NCBI GenBank assembly: GCA_903882745.1
Contig: CAIRYG010000012.1
Location: 93,418 to 157,417 of the forward strand
Origin: an uncultured Gemmatimonadota bacterium
Lineage (GTDB): Bacteria > Gemmatimonadota > Gemmatimonadetes > Gemmatimonadales > Gemmatimonadaceae
Length of the DNA stretch: 64,000 nucleotides
Direction of reading: 5' to 3'
The translations under genes were made by a program, and so were the position numbers. Of this stretch, positions 1-11,298 are shown piece after piece (the first letter of the stretch is position 1; each line of letters starts with the position of its first letter). Below the pieces are notes generated by a model. It ran no database searches. It was not told the DNA's origin and worked only from the letters and a program-made list of their open reading frames with translations.

Positions 1-573
1 ACCTACAACCTCGTGCAGTACTTTGGCGAGTTGGGGGAGCGTCCGCACGTCGTGCGCAACGATGAGCTTACGGTGGACGAAGTGGCGGGATTGAAGCCGA
101 CCGCGATTGTGCTCTCGCCTGGACCCGGCGCGCCGGCCCAAGCGGGCATCTGTATTCCGGTTATTCTGCAGTACGGCTCCACGGTGCCGTTGCTCGGCGT
201 CTGTCTCGGCCATCAAGCGATCGGCGAAGCATATGGGGGCACCGTGATCCGCGCGCCGCGCGGGGTGATGCACGGCAAGACAAGTCGCATTCAGCACGAC
301 GGAACCGAGCTCTTTGCCGGACTCGCAAACCCGCTCGAAGTCATGCGCTACCACTCGCTCGTGATCGAACATGCGTCGGTGCCGTCAGACTTACGCGTGA
401 CCGCAACGGCGGTCGATGATCCCACCGAGATCCACGCCGTGCAGCATCGGACACATCCCGTGTGGGGTGTGCAGTTCCATCCGGAATCGATTTTGACGCA
501 ACAGGGGAAGCAGCTGCTCGAGAACTTCTTGCGGATGTCGCGTCGCTTTTCCGGGACGATCCCCAGCCGGTAA
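1..573 (+). CDS. trpG: Glutamine amidotransferase, anthranilate/aminodeoxychorismate synthase component II (5' truncated)
   Basis: Class I glutamine amidotransferase that releases ammonia from glutamine for anthranilate (TrpE) or aminodeoxychorismate (PabB) synthase. The reading frame is already open at base 1 with TYNLVQYFGELG, which in full-length relatives is preceded by about ten residues, so only the extreme N-terminus lies outside the window. The nucleophile is the Cys of GVCLGHQ and the His-Glu pair is in QFHPES. The sequence alone cannot separate trpG from pabA, because the upstream partner is not visible. It ends at a TAA and is followed by two stem-loops. Confidence 0.88.
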   Translation, partial: TYNLVQYFGELGERPHVVRNDELTVDEVAGLKPTAIVLSPGPGAPAQAGICIPVILQYGSTVPLLGVCLGHQAIGEAYGGTVIRAPRGVMHGKTSRIQHDGTELFAGLANPLEVMRYHSLVIEHASVPSDLRVTATAVDDPTEIHAVQHRTHPVWGVQFHPESILTQQGKQLLENFLRMSRRFSGTIPSR

Positions 574-592
574 ATACCGCCCGTAGGGGCAT

Positions 593-617
593 GGCGAGGG
601 GGGCCTAAGCCCCGCCA
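593..617 (+). terminator. Stem-loop after trpG/pabA
   Basis: GGGGC (600-604) pairs with GCCCC (609-613) around a CTAA loop, and outer GGC/GCC bases can extend the stem. It starts 20 nt after the amidotransferase stop codon. There is no clean U-run directly behind it, so intrinsic termination is plausible rather than certain. Confidence 0.45.
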
Positions 618-641
618 GATCAAGGTCTTTGCCTCTCCAGA

Positions 642-676
642 ACACCCCCAGGGGCATCGCTTTGCGCTGGGGGTGT
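642..676. repeat. 10-bp perfect inverted repeat upstream of kdsB
   Basis: ACACCCCCAG (642-651) and CTGGGGGTGT (667-676) are exact reverse complements with a 15-nt loop. They sit between the amidotransferase stop and kdsB, and the right arm overlaps the candidate -35 region. It could be a second terminator for the upstream gene or a regulatory stem or operator at the head of the Kdo/Lpt run. Confidence 0.5.
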
Positions 677-690
677 CCAGGCCGTATATT
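662..690 (+). promoter_or_regulatory. Candidate promoter of the kdsB-dapF run
   Basis: TTGCGC (662-667), 17-bp spacer, TATATT (685-690), about 48 bp before the chosen kdsB start. The -35 matches TTGACA poorly, the -10 well. This is the only non-coding gap before 16 kb of tightly packed plus-strand genes, so a promoter is expected here. Confidence 0.4.
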
Positions 691-738
691 CCGTGGCGTG
701 GAACTTGCATGTGCCCCCCCGCTGACGACGGTGCTCTT

Positions 739-4005
<3,267 letters not shown>

Positions 4006-4009
<4 letters not shown>

Positions 4010-4587
4010 TCTCACCTGCCGCAGCTGCACGCATCACGGTCATTGGCCTCGACGTCGACGGAGTGCTCACCGACGGCGGGCTAATCCTCGGTGATGTGAA
4101 TGGCCATCCGGTCGAGTTCAAGCAATACGACGTTCAGGACGGGCTCGGCATTTATTTGCTGCGTCGGGCCGGACTGAAAGTCGTGATTGTGACGGGACGC
4201 GAATCGGAAAGCGTGCGGCTCCGTGCAGTGGAACTCAATGTGGACGGTCTCTCACAGGACCGGCATGCGCGCAAGCTACCGAACCTCGTGAAGCTGCTCA
4301 CCCACGTGGGAGGCACGCTCGAGCAGACCGCTTTTCTTGGCGACGATCTGCCCGATGTAGCCATTCTCCGAAAGGTTGGGATGGCTGTGTGCGTGGGGAA
4401 TGCAACGCCTGAAGCACGGGCCGTGGCCCAGGTTCATCTGACGAAACACGGCGGCCGTGGTGCGGTTCGCGAGTTCGCCGAGGCGTTTCTCCGTGCACGC
4501 GGCGTATGGGATCGTGTGGTCGAGGATTATATCGCCGAACGGTCGGTCGACGTCGAACTCGACGACATCACAGGAGCGACACAGTGA
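4006..4587 (+). CDS. kdsC: Kdo-8-phosphate phosphatase (HAD family)
   Basis: Removes phosphate from Kdo-8-P to give Kdo. 193 residues, a capless HAD hydrolase. The nucleophile and acid Asp16/Asp18 lie in LDVDGVLTDGG, the Thr/Ser motif in VIVTGRES, and the metal-binding GDD in FLGDDLPD. GTG start overlaps the kdsA stop. The C-terminal tail after about residue 165 is slightly longer than in E. coli KdsC and has no recognised motif. Confidence 0.94.
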
Positions 4588-5546
4588 ACATTGACGAAAC
4601 GGTCGCCCGCGGTCGTCGCGTGCTGCGCCTGGAGACTGAGGCGTTAGCCCGAGCAGAGTCGCGGCTCGGACCGAGCTTCGCAGAGGCCGTCGCGCTGATC
4701 GCTGACAGCAAGGGACGCGTCATCGTGGCTGGTGTCGGCAAGTCGGGGATTGTCGGCCGCAAGATTGCTGCGACCATGACCAGCACCGGCACCCCCGCGA
4801 CCTTCCTCCACCCGGTAGAAAGCATCCACGGGGACCTCGGCATTGTTGGCACGGACGACGTCGCCATCCTGCTGTCGAAAAGTGGTGAAACCGCCGAGCT
4901 GCTCCCGCTGCTCGAACAGCTCTCTGGGCTTGGCGTGCGGATTATCGCGATTACCGGCGGAGAGCACTCGACCCTTGCAAAACATGCCGATGTTTGGCTC
5001 GACGCGTCGGTCGAAGAGGAGGCCTGTCCACACGACCTGGCGCCGACCACGAGTTCTACGGTGGCGCTGGCCATCGGCGACGCGCTCGCCGTGACTCTAC
5101 TGGAGCATAAGGGATTTCGCCGCGAGGATTTTGCGCGACTGCATCCCGGCGGCTCGCTGGGGCGCCGGCTGCTGACGGTGAAGGGAATCATGCTCACAGA
5201 GGAGCTCCCGATTCTCGGGGAAGGCGCCACGGTACGTGACGCCTGGCTTCAGGTCGCTGAACGTCGAGGACTCGCCGTAATCGTGAGCGACGACGGTGGG
5301 CTCGTGGGTGTGGTCACGGCTGGCGACCTTGCTCGACGGATCGCGAACGAGACAGAGTTGTTCACGCGGACCGTCGATTACGTGATGACACGGTCGCCGC
5401 GGACCGCACGCCCCGACGAGCTGGCCAGCGCGACGATGTACCGTATGCAACAGGCGGGGATTATGGCCATGCCGGTGACGGACGACGCCAACCATGTGGT
5501 GGGTGTCATTCACCTACACGACATTCTGCGGGCGGGGGCGAACTAA
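4584..5546 (+). CDS. kdsD: Arabinose-5-phosphate isomerase (KpsF/GutQ family)
   Basis: Interconverts ribulose-5-P and arabinose-5-P, the first committed step of Kdo synthesis. 320 residues: an N-terminal SIS domain (VAGVGKSGIVGRKIA, then LLSKSGETAELLPLL) and two C-terminal CBS repeats from about residue 205. The GTG at 4584 is chosen because it overlaps the kdsC stop as GTGA, has GGAG 8 nt upstream, and homologues start close to this point. An earlier in-frame ATG at 4506 lies deep inside kdsC. Confidence 0.95.
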   Translation: MNIDETVARGRRVLRLETEALARAESRLGPSFAEAVALIADSKGRVIVAGVGKSGIVGRKIAATMTSTGTPATFLHPVESIHGDLGIVGTDDVAILLSKSGETAELLPLLEQLSGLGVRIIAITGGEHSTLAKHADVWLDASVEEEACPHDLAPTTSSTVALAIGDALAVTLLEHKGFRREDFARLHPGGSLGRRLLTVKGIMLTEELPILGEGATVRDAWLQVAERRGLAVIVSDDGGLVGVVTAGDLARRIANETELFTRTVDYVMTRSPRTARPDELASATMYRMQQAGIMAMPVTDDANHVVGVIHLHDILRAGAN

Positions 5547-6127
5547 TGCGCAGAGCGATGTCAGTGCGCGCAGCGCTCACCATGTCCGCGATTGTTGTCG
5601 CCGCGTTGCTTGGAACGGCCTGTCAAAAGGGGAAGGGGCAACCGCCCATCGGGAAGACCAGCAAGAGCCTCGCCGATTCGGCTGATCAAATCATTTTTGG
5701 TCAACGGACGTTGATCACCGACCGTGGACTGTCGCGGGCGGAGATTTTAGCGGACACCTCGTTCTTTTTCGACGAGAATACGCGCATCGAAATGCGGAAG
5801 GTCAACGGAACCTTCTTCAACTCCGCGGGAATGAAAGACGCGCTACTGACGTCCAAGGAAGGGCTCTACAACTCGAGGTTTGGCGTACTGGAAGCGCGTG
5901 GCGACGTTGTGATTACATCGCTCGACGGCCGTCGCCTCACCTCACCGATGGTGCACTTTGACCAACGCATCAACCAGCTGGTGAGTGATAGCAGCTTTGT
6001 CCTGACCGAGCCGAATGGGCGCGAGATTCGGGGCATTGGGTTCAAATCGGACCCAGACATGACGAACATCAAGATTGACCGCGTTATCAGTGCGAAGGGC
6101 GGTGCAGTCGCGGTTCCTGACCGCTGA
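5546..6127 (+). CDS. lptC: LPS export protein LptC-like, probable lipoprotein
   Basis: LptC is the bitopic subunit that receives LPS from LptB2FG and passes it to LptA. This 193-residue product has a hydrophobic N-terminus (about residues 10-25) ending in LLGTAC, a lipobox-like site with Cys26. The usual -3 Leu is Gly, so lipidation is possible but not certain. The rest has the OstA/LptC beta-jellyroll pattern of alternating strands. Identity also rests on position: it follows kdsD (TAATG overlap) and precedes an LptA-like gene (TGATG), as in many diderms. Confidence 0.75.
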   Translation: MRRAMSVRAALTMSAIVVAALLGTACQKGKGQPPIGKTSKSLADSADQIIFGQRTLITDRGLSRAEILADTSFFFDENTRIEMRKVNGTFFNSAGMKDALLTSKEGLYNSRFGVLEARGDVVITSLDGRRLTSPMVHFDQRINQLVSDSSFVLTEPNGREIRGIGFKSDPDMTNIKIDRVISAKGGAVAVPDR

Positions 6128-7524
6128 TGCGAGTGCCGCTCGTGGCCTCGATGGCCATACTCGCGTTTTCGCTGCTCACGCCGATGGTCGGGCGGGCGCA
6201 GGGACAACGCGAGTGCAATGTTGAGCTTTCCGGAGTACGTGCCAAGGGGCAGCTCACCACCGCAACGACCATCATTCGCCAGCCGAGTGGACGGAACAAT
6301 GTGTGGATGGGAGGAGGCGTCGACGCGGTGTGCGCCGGCACGGATCAACGCTTGCTCTCGGACAGCCTTGAGCAATATCCCGATCAGAGCCTCGTCATCC
6401 TGATCGGGCATGTGCATTACATCGAGAATCGTATCAAACTCGACTCCGACAGGCTGACGTATTACACGAACGAAGAGCGCATTGTCGTGGAAGGGAAGGT
6501 CGTGGGCCAAACGCCCGCGGGCACGCGCTTCACCGCACCACGCGCCGAGTATCTGCGCGCTGCCGTTGGGATTCGGCAGCGGTCGCGCCTGACGGCCGGC
6601 AGTCGCGCGAAGGTCTGGCTGAGTCCCAAAGATGCGGGGGAATCAGCAAAGGACACGGTGATCCTCAATGCGGATCGCATCGTCAGTGACAATGACTCCT
6701 TGGTGTACGCCACGGGGAAAGTCACGATCGAGCGTCCGGATCTGGTCGCGACCTCCGATTCCGCCTTCATGGACAACGGAAACGAGTTCATGCAGCTGTC
6801 CATTCATCCGGTGATCACTGGCGTTGGCGAGCGGAGCTTTACGCTGGCCGGCGAGTTTATCGACACCTGGTCTAAGCAGAAGAAGTTGACCCGCGTGCTG
6901 GCGCGCGGCACGGCTAAAGCTACGAGCAAGGAGGTGACCCTTGCCGCCGACTCCATCGACTTACGCCTGAAGGACCAGAAGATCGACCATGCGTACGCGT
7001 GGGGCCCCACCCGCGCCCGTGCAAAGTCCGCCGAGCAAGACATCCTGGCGGACTCGATCGACATCGCCATGCCCGACCAGGAAGTGCAAGAGGTGCGGGC
7101 CGTGCGCAAAGCGTTTGCGGAGAGTCCGCCCGACTCCACCAAAATTATCGTGACAGAACCGGACTGGATTCGCGGCGACACGATCATTGCACGTTTCGAG
7201 AAGATTCCTGCGGTCGCTCCCGATACTGGGACGCGAAATGTCGTCCGCGAGATTGTGAGCAATGGCACGGCGAAATCGTATTACCAAGTGGCGCAATCGG
7301 GCGTCAAGGACAAGCCCGCCCTCCCGAACGTGAACTACGTCACCGGCCGCGTGATTACCCTTTCGTTCCAGCAAGGGAAGGTCAAGGACGTGCACGTGAA
7401 AGATCAGGCCGTCGGCGCATACGCCGAAGTCAAACCGGACAGCACGCGCCTGCGCGCCGATAGCACGGCGAAGACGACAAAGAAGAAACCCGTCGCGCCC
7501 TCACCCGCACCGAAGAAGCCGTGA
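6127..7524 (+). CDS. lptA: Large LptA/OstA-like periplasmic LPS-transport protein
   Basis: Probable periplasmic bridge for LPS. Signal peptide with predicted cleavage after GRA (residue 24). Then repeated short beta-strand segments typical of OstA, for example YTNEERIVVEGKV and VYATGKVTIERPDLVATSD. At 465 residues it is more than twice E. coli LptA (about 185), suggesting a longer jellyroll or an LptA/LptD-N-like composite. The last ~25 residues are Lys/Pro/Ala-rich and likely disordered. LptD itself is not in the window. Overlaps lptC (TGATG) and lptB (GTGA). Confidence 0.75.
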   Translation: MRVPLVASMAILAFSLLTPMVGRAQGQRECNVELSGVRAKGQLTTATTIIRQPSGRNNVWMGGGVDAVCAGTDQRLLSDSLEQYPDQSLVILIGHVHYIENRIKLDSDRLTYYTNEERIVVEGKVVGQTPAGTRFTAPRAEYLRAAVGIRQRSRLTAGSRAKVWLSPKDAGESAKDTVILNADRIVSDNDSLVYATGKVTIERPDLVATSDSAFMDNGNEFMQLSIHPVITGVGERSFTLAGEFIDTWSKQKKLTRVLARGTAKATSKEVTLAADSIDLRLKDQKIDHAYAWGPTRARAKSAEQDILADSIDIAMPDQEVQEVRAVRKAFAESPPDSTKIIVTEPDWIRGDTIIARFEKIPAVAPDTGTRNVVREIVSNGTAKSYYQVAQSGVKDKPALPNVNYVTGRVITLSFQQGKVKDVHVKDQAVGAYAEVKPDSTRLRADSTAKTTKKKPVAPSPAPKKP

Positions 7525-8771
7525 CCGACACTCCGCACGATCCGGCCCAAATCCAGCAGGCGCAAGCACTCATCGACCGGTACGCGGCCGGCGATCGCTC
7601 AACCGCGCTTGCATTGCTCGCGCTCGTACGCCTAGCGGACGAGCAAGGCATCGCTGGCTACCACGACGTCGCCGTCGAGCTGCGCACTGCGTATCTCGAT
7701 TCGCTGCGCGCCGAGGGGCGCGACGCGGACGCGGAGGCTGGTCGCGTGAGCTTGGACGAAGTTCGGGCGCTCCTCGCAACCACCATTGTTCCGCGTTTGA
7801 CCAGCGCGAATGTGGTGCGTTTGCTCGAGGCACCGGCAGGCAATCCCGCCGGTGCGCGATTACAGGTGCTCCCGTTGGCTTGGGAGGCGATCCGCCCAGT
7901 CCGCGGTGAACTGCTCACCGGCCTCAGTCATACCGGGGAACACCCGCTGTCTCGGCGATCGTCAGGCACCACGCCGCAGCACCCGGCGGGAACGGGGAGC
8001 GTCCTTGAAGCCCGAGGCCTCGTAAAGACGTACCGCAAACGCAACGTGGTCAACGACGTGAATATCGCGTTGCGCCAAGGGGAGATTGTGGGCCTCCTCG
8101 GACCAAACGGCGCCGGCAAGACCACGACGTTCTACATGATCGTTGGTCTTATTCCCCCCGCCTCTGGCCAAATCCTCTACGACCAAGAGGACATTACCGC
8201 CATGCCGATGTACCAACGTGCTCGGCGTGGTATCGGCTATCTGTCGCAGGAACCGTCAATCTTTCGCAAACTGACGGTCGAAGAGAACATCCTCGCGATT
8301 CTCGAAACGCTGGACCTGAGTCGGGCCGAGCGCGAGGCAAAGCTCGAGACGCTCTTGAGCGAGCTGAACATCAAGCATCTGCGCAAAAGCAAGGCATTCG
8401 CCCTCTCGGGGGGCGAGCGGCGGCGTCTCGAGATTACCCGGGCGCTGGTAACGCAGCCCCGCTTTATGATGCTCGATGAGCCGTTCGCCGGCGTTGACCC
8501 GATTGCCGTGCACGACATCCAACAGATCGTCGCGGGGCTCAAGGATCGCGGCATCGGCGTGCTGATTTCCGACCACAACGTGGAGCAGACGCTCGATATC
8601 GTGGATCGCGCCTACATCATGTTCGACGGACAGGTCAAAGTGTCTGGATCCGTACGCGACCTGGTGTTCGACGATATTGTCGCGAAGAACTACCTGGGAC
8701 CGACGCTCGCGGCGCGCCTGCGGGCGCGGTTCATTGCCGAACAGGACACGCCACCCCAGGGGTCGGTGTAA
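7521..8771 (+). CDS. lptB: LptB, LPS export ABC ATPase with an unusual N-terminal extension
   Basis: Cytoplasmic ATPase that drives LPS extraction by LptFG. The ABC domain covers about residues 160-400: Walker A GPNGAGKT (194-201), signature LSGGE (295-299), Walker B FMMLDE (315-320), switch His352. E. coli LptB is about 241 residues. This protein has 416 because of a ~160-residue N-terminal region I do not recognise, predicted helical at 10-105 and then Pro/Gly/Ser-rich. No start codon lies near the ABC boundary, and the GTG at 7521 overlaps the lptA stop (GTGA), supporting the long form. Confidence 0.93.
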   Translation: MTDTPHDPAQIQQAQALIDRYAAGDRSTALALLALVRLADEQGIAGYHDVAVELRTAYLDSLRAEGRDADAEAGRVSLDEVRALLATTIVPRLTSANVVRLLEAPAGNPAGARLQVLPLAWEAIRPVRGELLTGLSHTGEHPLSRRSSGTTPQHPAGTGSVLEARGLVKTYRKRNVVNDVNIALRQGEIVGLLGPNGAGKTTTFYMIVGLIPPASGQILYDQEDITAMPMYQRARRGIGYLSQEPSIFRKLTVEENILAILETLDLSRAEREAKLETLLSELNIKHLRKSKAFALSGGERRRLEITRALVTQPRFMMLDEPFAGVDPIAVHDIQQIVAGLKDRGIGVLISDHNVEQTLDIVDRAYIMFDGQVKVSGSVRDLVFDDIVAKNYLGPTLAARLRARFIAEQDTPPQGSV

Positions 8772-10342
8772 TGCGGGCAGGGCTCAGCCAGACCGCGAGG
8801 CTCGGGCAAGAGCTCAAGATCAATCCACGCCTGTACCAGGCGATGGATATGCTGTACATGCCGTTGCTCGATCTTCAAACGCACTTGAAGACCGAACTCG
8901 AGATGAATCCGTTCCTCGAGCTCGATGAGGAAATGGAGGAGCTTGAGCGCGACGATGAACCAGCGGACGACGAGACGACTGAGGAGTCGGACTCCGCGGA
9001 GGGCGAAGAAACCGGTGCGGAGGACTCGGAACTCGGGGACGAGCCGGACCTCGACGGTCCCGACGACGCGCTTCCCTCTGACGAACCGCTTGAAGCGACG
9101 GCAGACGACGAGCCCGACTGGGACGCGTTGCTTGACGATAGCTACGAGAAGGAGAACGGCACCTCCGAGCCCGCCCAGGAGACCTATGATCCGTTCGAGC
9201 GTGTCGCCGGAGCTGGCCAGTCGCTCTTGGATTCGCTGCGCGATCAGCTGGAGTACCTGAACCTCAAGCCACGTCAGCGTGTCATTGCCGACGAAGTGCT
9301 CGGCAATCTCGACGAAGACGGCTTCCTGAACGCGACTTCAGACGAGATCGTTGCCTCGCTCAACGCGACGATTCGTACCGCCGCGGAAGCCATGGACCGC
9401 GACACCGACGATCTTCCCTATTACACGATCGCCGAAGCGGACGCGGCTATCACCCTGGTCCAAGGCCTCGAGCCTGCGGGCGTCGCGGCGCGCGATCTTC
9501 GCGAGTGCCTGCTGCTCCAGATCAAAGCGCTGGGACACGAGCATACGCTCGCCGCCCGGCTCGTGCGCGAGTACTTCGATGAGCTCGCGGCGCACCGATG
9601 GGGTGATCTCGCCAAGCGCCTAGGCGTCACGCCGCAGGAGGTGCAGGCCGCGTCTGACGAAATCGCGAAGCTCAACCCGAAGCCCACAGGGGCAGAGTCG
9701 AGTGGTCGCACCGATTACATCACCCCTGACTTTGTGGTGGAAAAAGTCGCCGGGGAGTATCTCGTTTTCATCAACGACGCGAACCTGCCGCGCGTTCGGG
9801 TGAGCAAGATTTACCAAGAGATGGCGCGCGACAAAAAGAAATTCGACGCTGAACAAAAAGAGTTTGTCGCGGGCAAGCTGAATGCGGCGCAGTGGCTCGT
9901 GTCCGCGATCGAACAGCGCCGACAGACGATGCTCAAGGTGATGACCTTCATTGTTGAACGGCAGCACGAGTTCTTTCAGAAGGGGGTCCAGTTTCTGAAG
10001 CCGCTCACGCTCCGCGAAGTGGCCGATGCGATTGGGATGCACGAATCGACGATCAGCCGTGTGACCAACGACAAGTACGCGCAGACACCGCGCGGCGTGC
10101 TTCCGCTCAAATACTTCTTCTCGTCCGGCCTCTCCACCGTGGACGGTGACGATGTCTCCGCACGCGGTATCAAGGCGACCATCGAATCGATGATCAAGGC
10201 GGAGGATGTGTTTAATCCCCTGACGGATCAGGCGATCGTCGAGCGACTCGAGTCAGAAGGGATTCAGATTGCCCGCCGCACCGTCGCGAAGTACCGGGAC
10301 CAACTGGGCGTTCGTTCCGCCCGCATGAGGAAACGCGTATGA
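8771..10342 (+). CDS. rpoN: RNA polymerase sigma-54 factor
   Basis: Alternative sigma factor that needs AAA+ activators. 523 residues. Region I (1-45) binds the activator (LGQELKINPRLYQAM). Region II is a very long Asp/Glu-rich acidic stretch (about 50-140). The core-binding domain follows, then the helix-turn-helix around REVADAIGMHESTISR, and the RpoN box ARRTVAKYR (501-509) that reads the -24 element. lptB-rpoN adjacency is widely conserved, and here the genes overlap as TAATG. No sigma-54 activator gene is seen in the window. Confidence 0.97.
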   Translation: MRAGLSQTARLGQELKINPRLYQAMDMLYMPLLDLQTHLKTELEMNPFLELDEEMEELERDDEPADDETTEESDSAEGEETGAEDSELGDEPDLDGPDDALPSDEPLEATADDEPDWDALLDDSYEKENGTSEPAQETYDPFERVAGAGQSLLDSLRDQLEYLNLKPRQRVIADEVLGNLDEDGFLNATSDEIVASLNATIRTAAEAMDRDTDDLPYYTIAEADAAITLVQGLEPAGVAARDLRECLLLQIKALGHEHTLAARLVREYFDELAAHRWGDLAKRLGVTPQEVQAASDEIAKLNPKPTGAESSGRTDYITPDFVVEKVAGEYLVFINDANLPRVRVSKIYQEMARDKKKFDAEQKEFVAGKLNAAQWLVSAIEQRRQTMLKVMTFIVERQHEFFQKGVQFLKPLTLREVADAIGMHESTISRVTNDKYAQTPRGVLPLKYFFSSGLSTVDGDDVSARGIKATIESMIKAEDVFNPLTDQAIVERLESEGIQIARRTVAKYRDQLGVRSARMRKRV

Positions 10343-11298
10343 TCGGCACCATCGACGCCCCGCACATCGACGTCTCTGTTCTCGTCCCCGCGAAAGACGA
10401 AGCGGAGAATCTCCCGCTGTTTTTGGAACTCTGTGAGGCCGCCTTCCGCGACGGACCTGCGGTCTACGAAGTCATCGTTGTCGACGATGGATCTAAAGAC
10501 GACACGCCGGCCGTCCTGATTGCACTCCAGGCCAAGTATCCATTTCTTCGCACGGTTCGACATCGGAGTCAGCGGGGCATCGCTGATGGGCTTCGATCTG
10601 GGTATCTCGCGTCGCGCGGCGATATCATGGTGTTCTACCCGGCCGATTTGCAGTTCAAGCCTGAGGACATCCCGCGACTCGTTGCCCCCATTTTGGCGGG
10701 TGAGTCCGACATGGTGACCGGCTATAAGCAGGGCGTGTACGAGAAGGCCTTTGTGTCGGGCATTTACAATGGCCTGAGCCGGTCATTGTTCAACGTGCCG
10801 GTTCGCGATCTGAACAATGTGAAGGCGTATCGTCGCGAGATCATGGACGCACAACCGGTGCGGCCAGACTGGCACCGCTTCATGATTGTTCTCGCCCACG
10901 CGCAGGGCTACACGGTCACCGAAATCCCTGTGCCGCTTTATCCGCGCAACGCGGGAAAGTCGAAGTTCGGCCTGTCGCGCATCCCGATTGGCGTGCTCGA
11001 CATGATTTCGGTCTGGTTCGAACTGCGGTTCGGCCAGAAGCCGCTGTTGGCCTTCGGTATGCTCGGTGCGGCGCTCTTCGCAGTCGGCCTGCTTGCTGGT
11101 CTGGTCGCGGTGATCCTGCTGTTCACACAGGGAGTCGGGCAGCGCTCGGTGTGGACGGTCATTCAGACGTGTTTGATTCTCGGATCCATCTTTTTCTCCA
11201 CCGGAATTATTGGCGAGCAGATTGCTGTCCTGCGCGCCGAGCAGCGTGAACTCCGCCGCACGGTCGACGAGCAGCGGCGCGAGGGGAAGGGGCGCTGA
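10339..11298 (+). CDS. Membrane-anchored family 2 glycosyltransferase
   Basis: Transfers a sugar, probably to undecaprenyl phosphate. The GT-A domain occupies residues 1-220 with VSVLVPAKDEAENL at the start, VVDDGSKDDT, and a YPADLQ segment in the DxD position. Two hydrophobic helices follow at about 233-256 and 273-292, the arrangement of DPM1/GtrB/ArnC-like enzymes. A charged Glu/Arg tail ends the protein. Starts at ATGA with rpoN. The substrate cannot be assigned from sequence. Confidence 0.88.
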   Translation: MIGTIDAPHIDVSVLVPAKDEAENLPLFLELCEAAFRDGPAVYEVIVVDDGSKDDTPAVLIALQAKYPFLRTVRHRSQRGIADGLRSGYLASRGDIMVFYPADLQFKPEDIPRLVAPILAGESDMVTGYKQGVYEKAFVSGIYNGLSRSLFNVPVRDLNNVKAYRREIMDAQPVRPDWHRFMIVLAHAQGYTVTEIPVPLYPRNAGKSKFGLSRIPIGVLDMISVWFELRFGQKPLLAFGMLGAALFAVGLLAGLVAVILLFTQGVGQRSVWTVIQTCLILGSIFFSTGIIGEQIAVLRAEQRELRRTVDEQRREGKGR

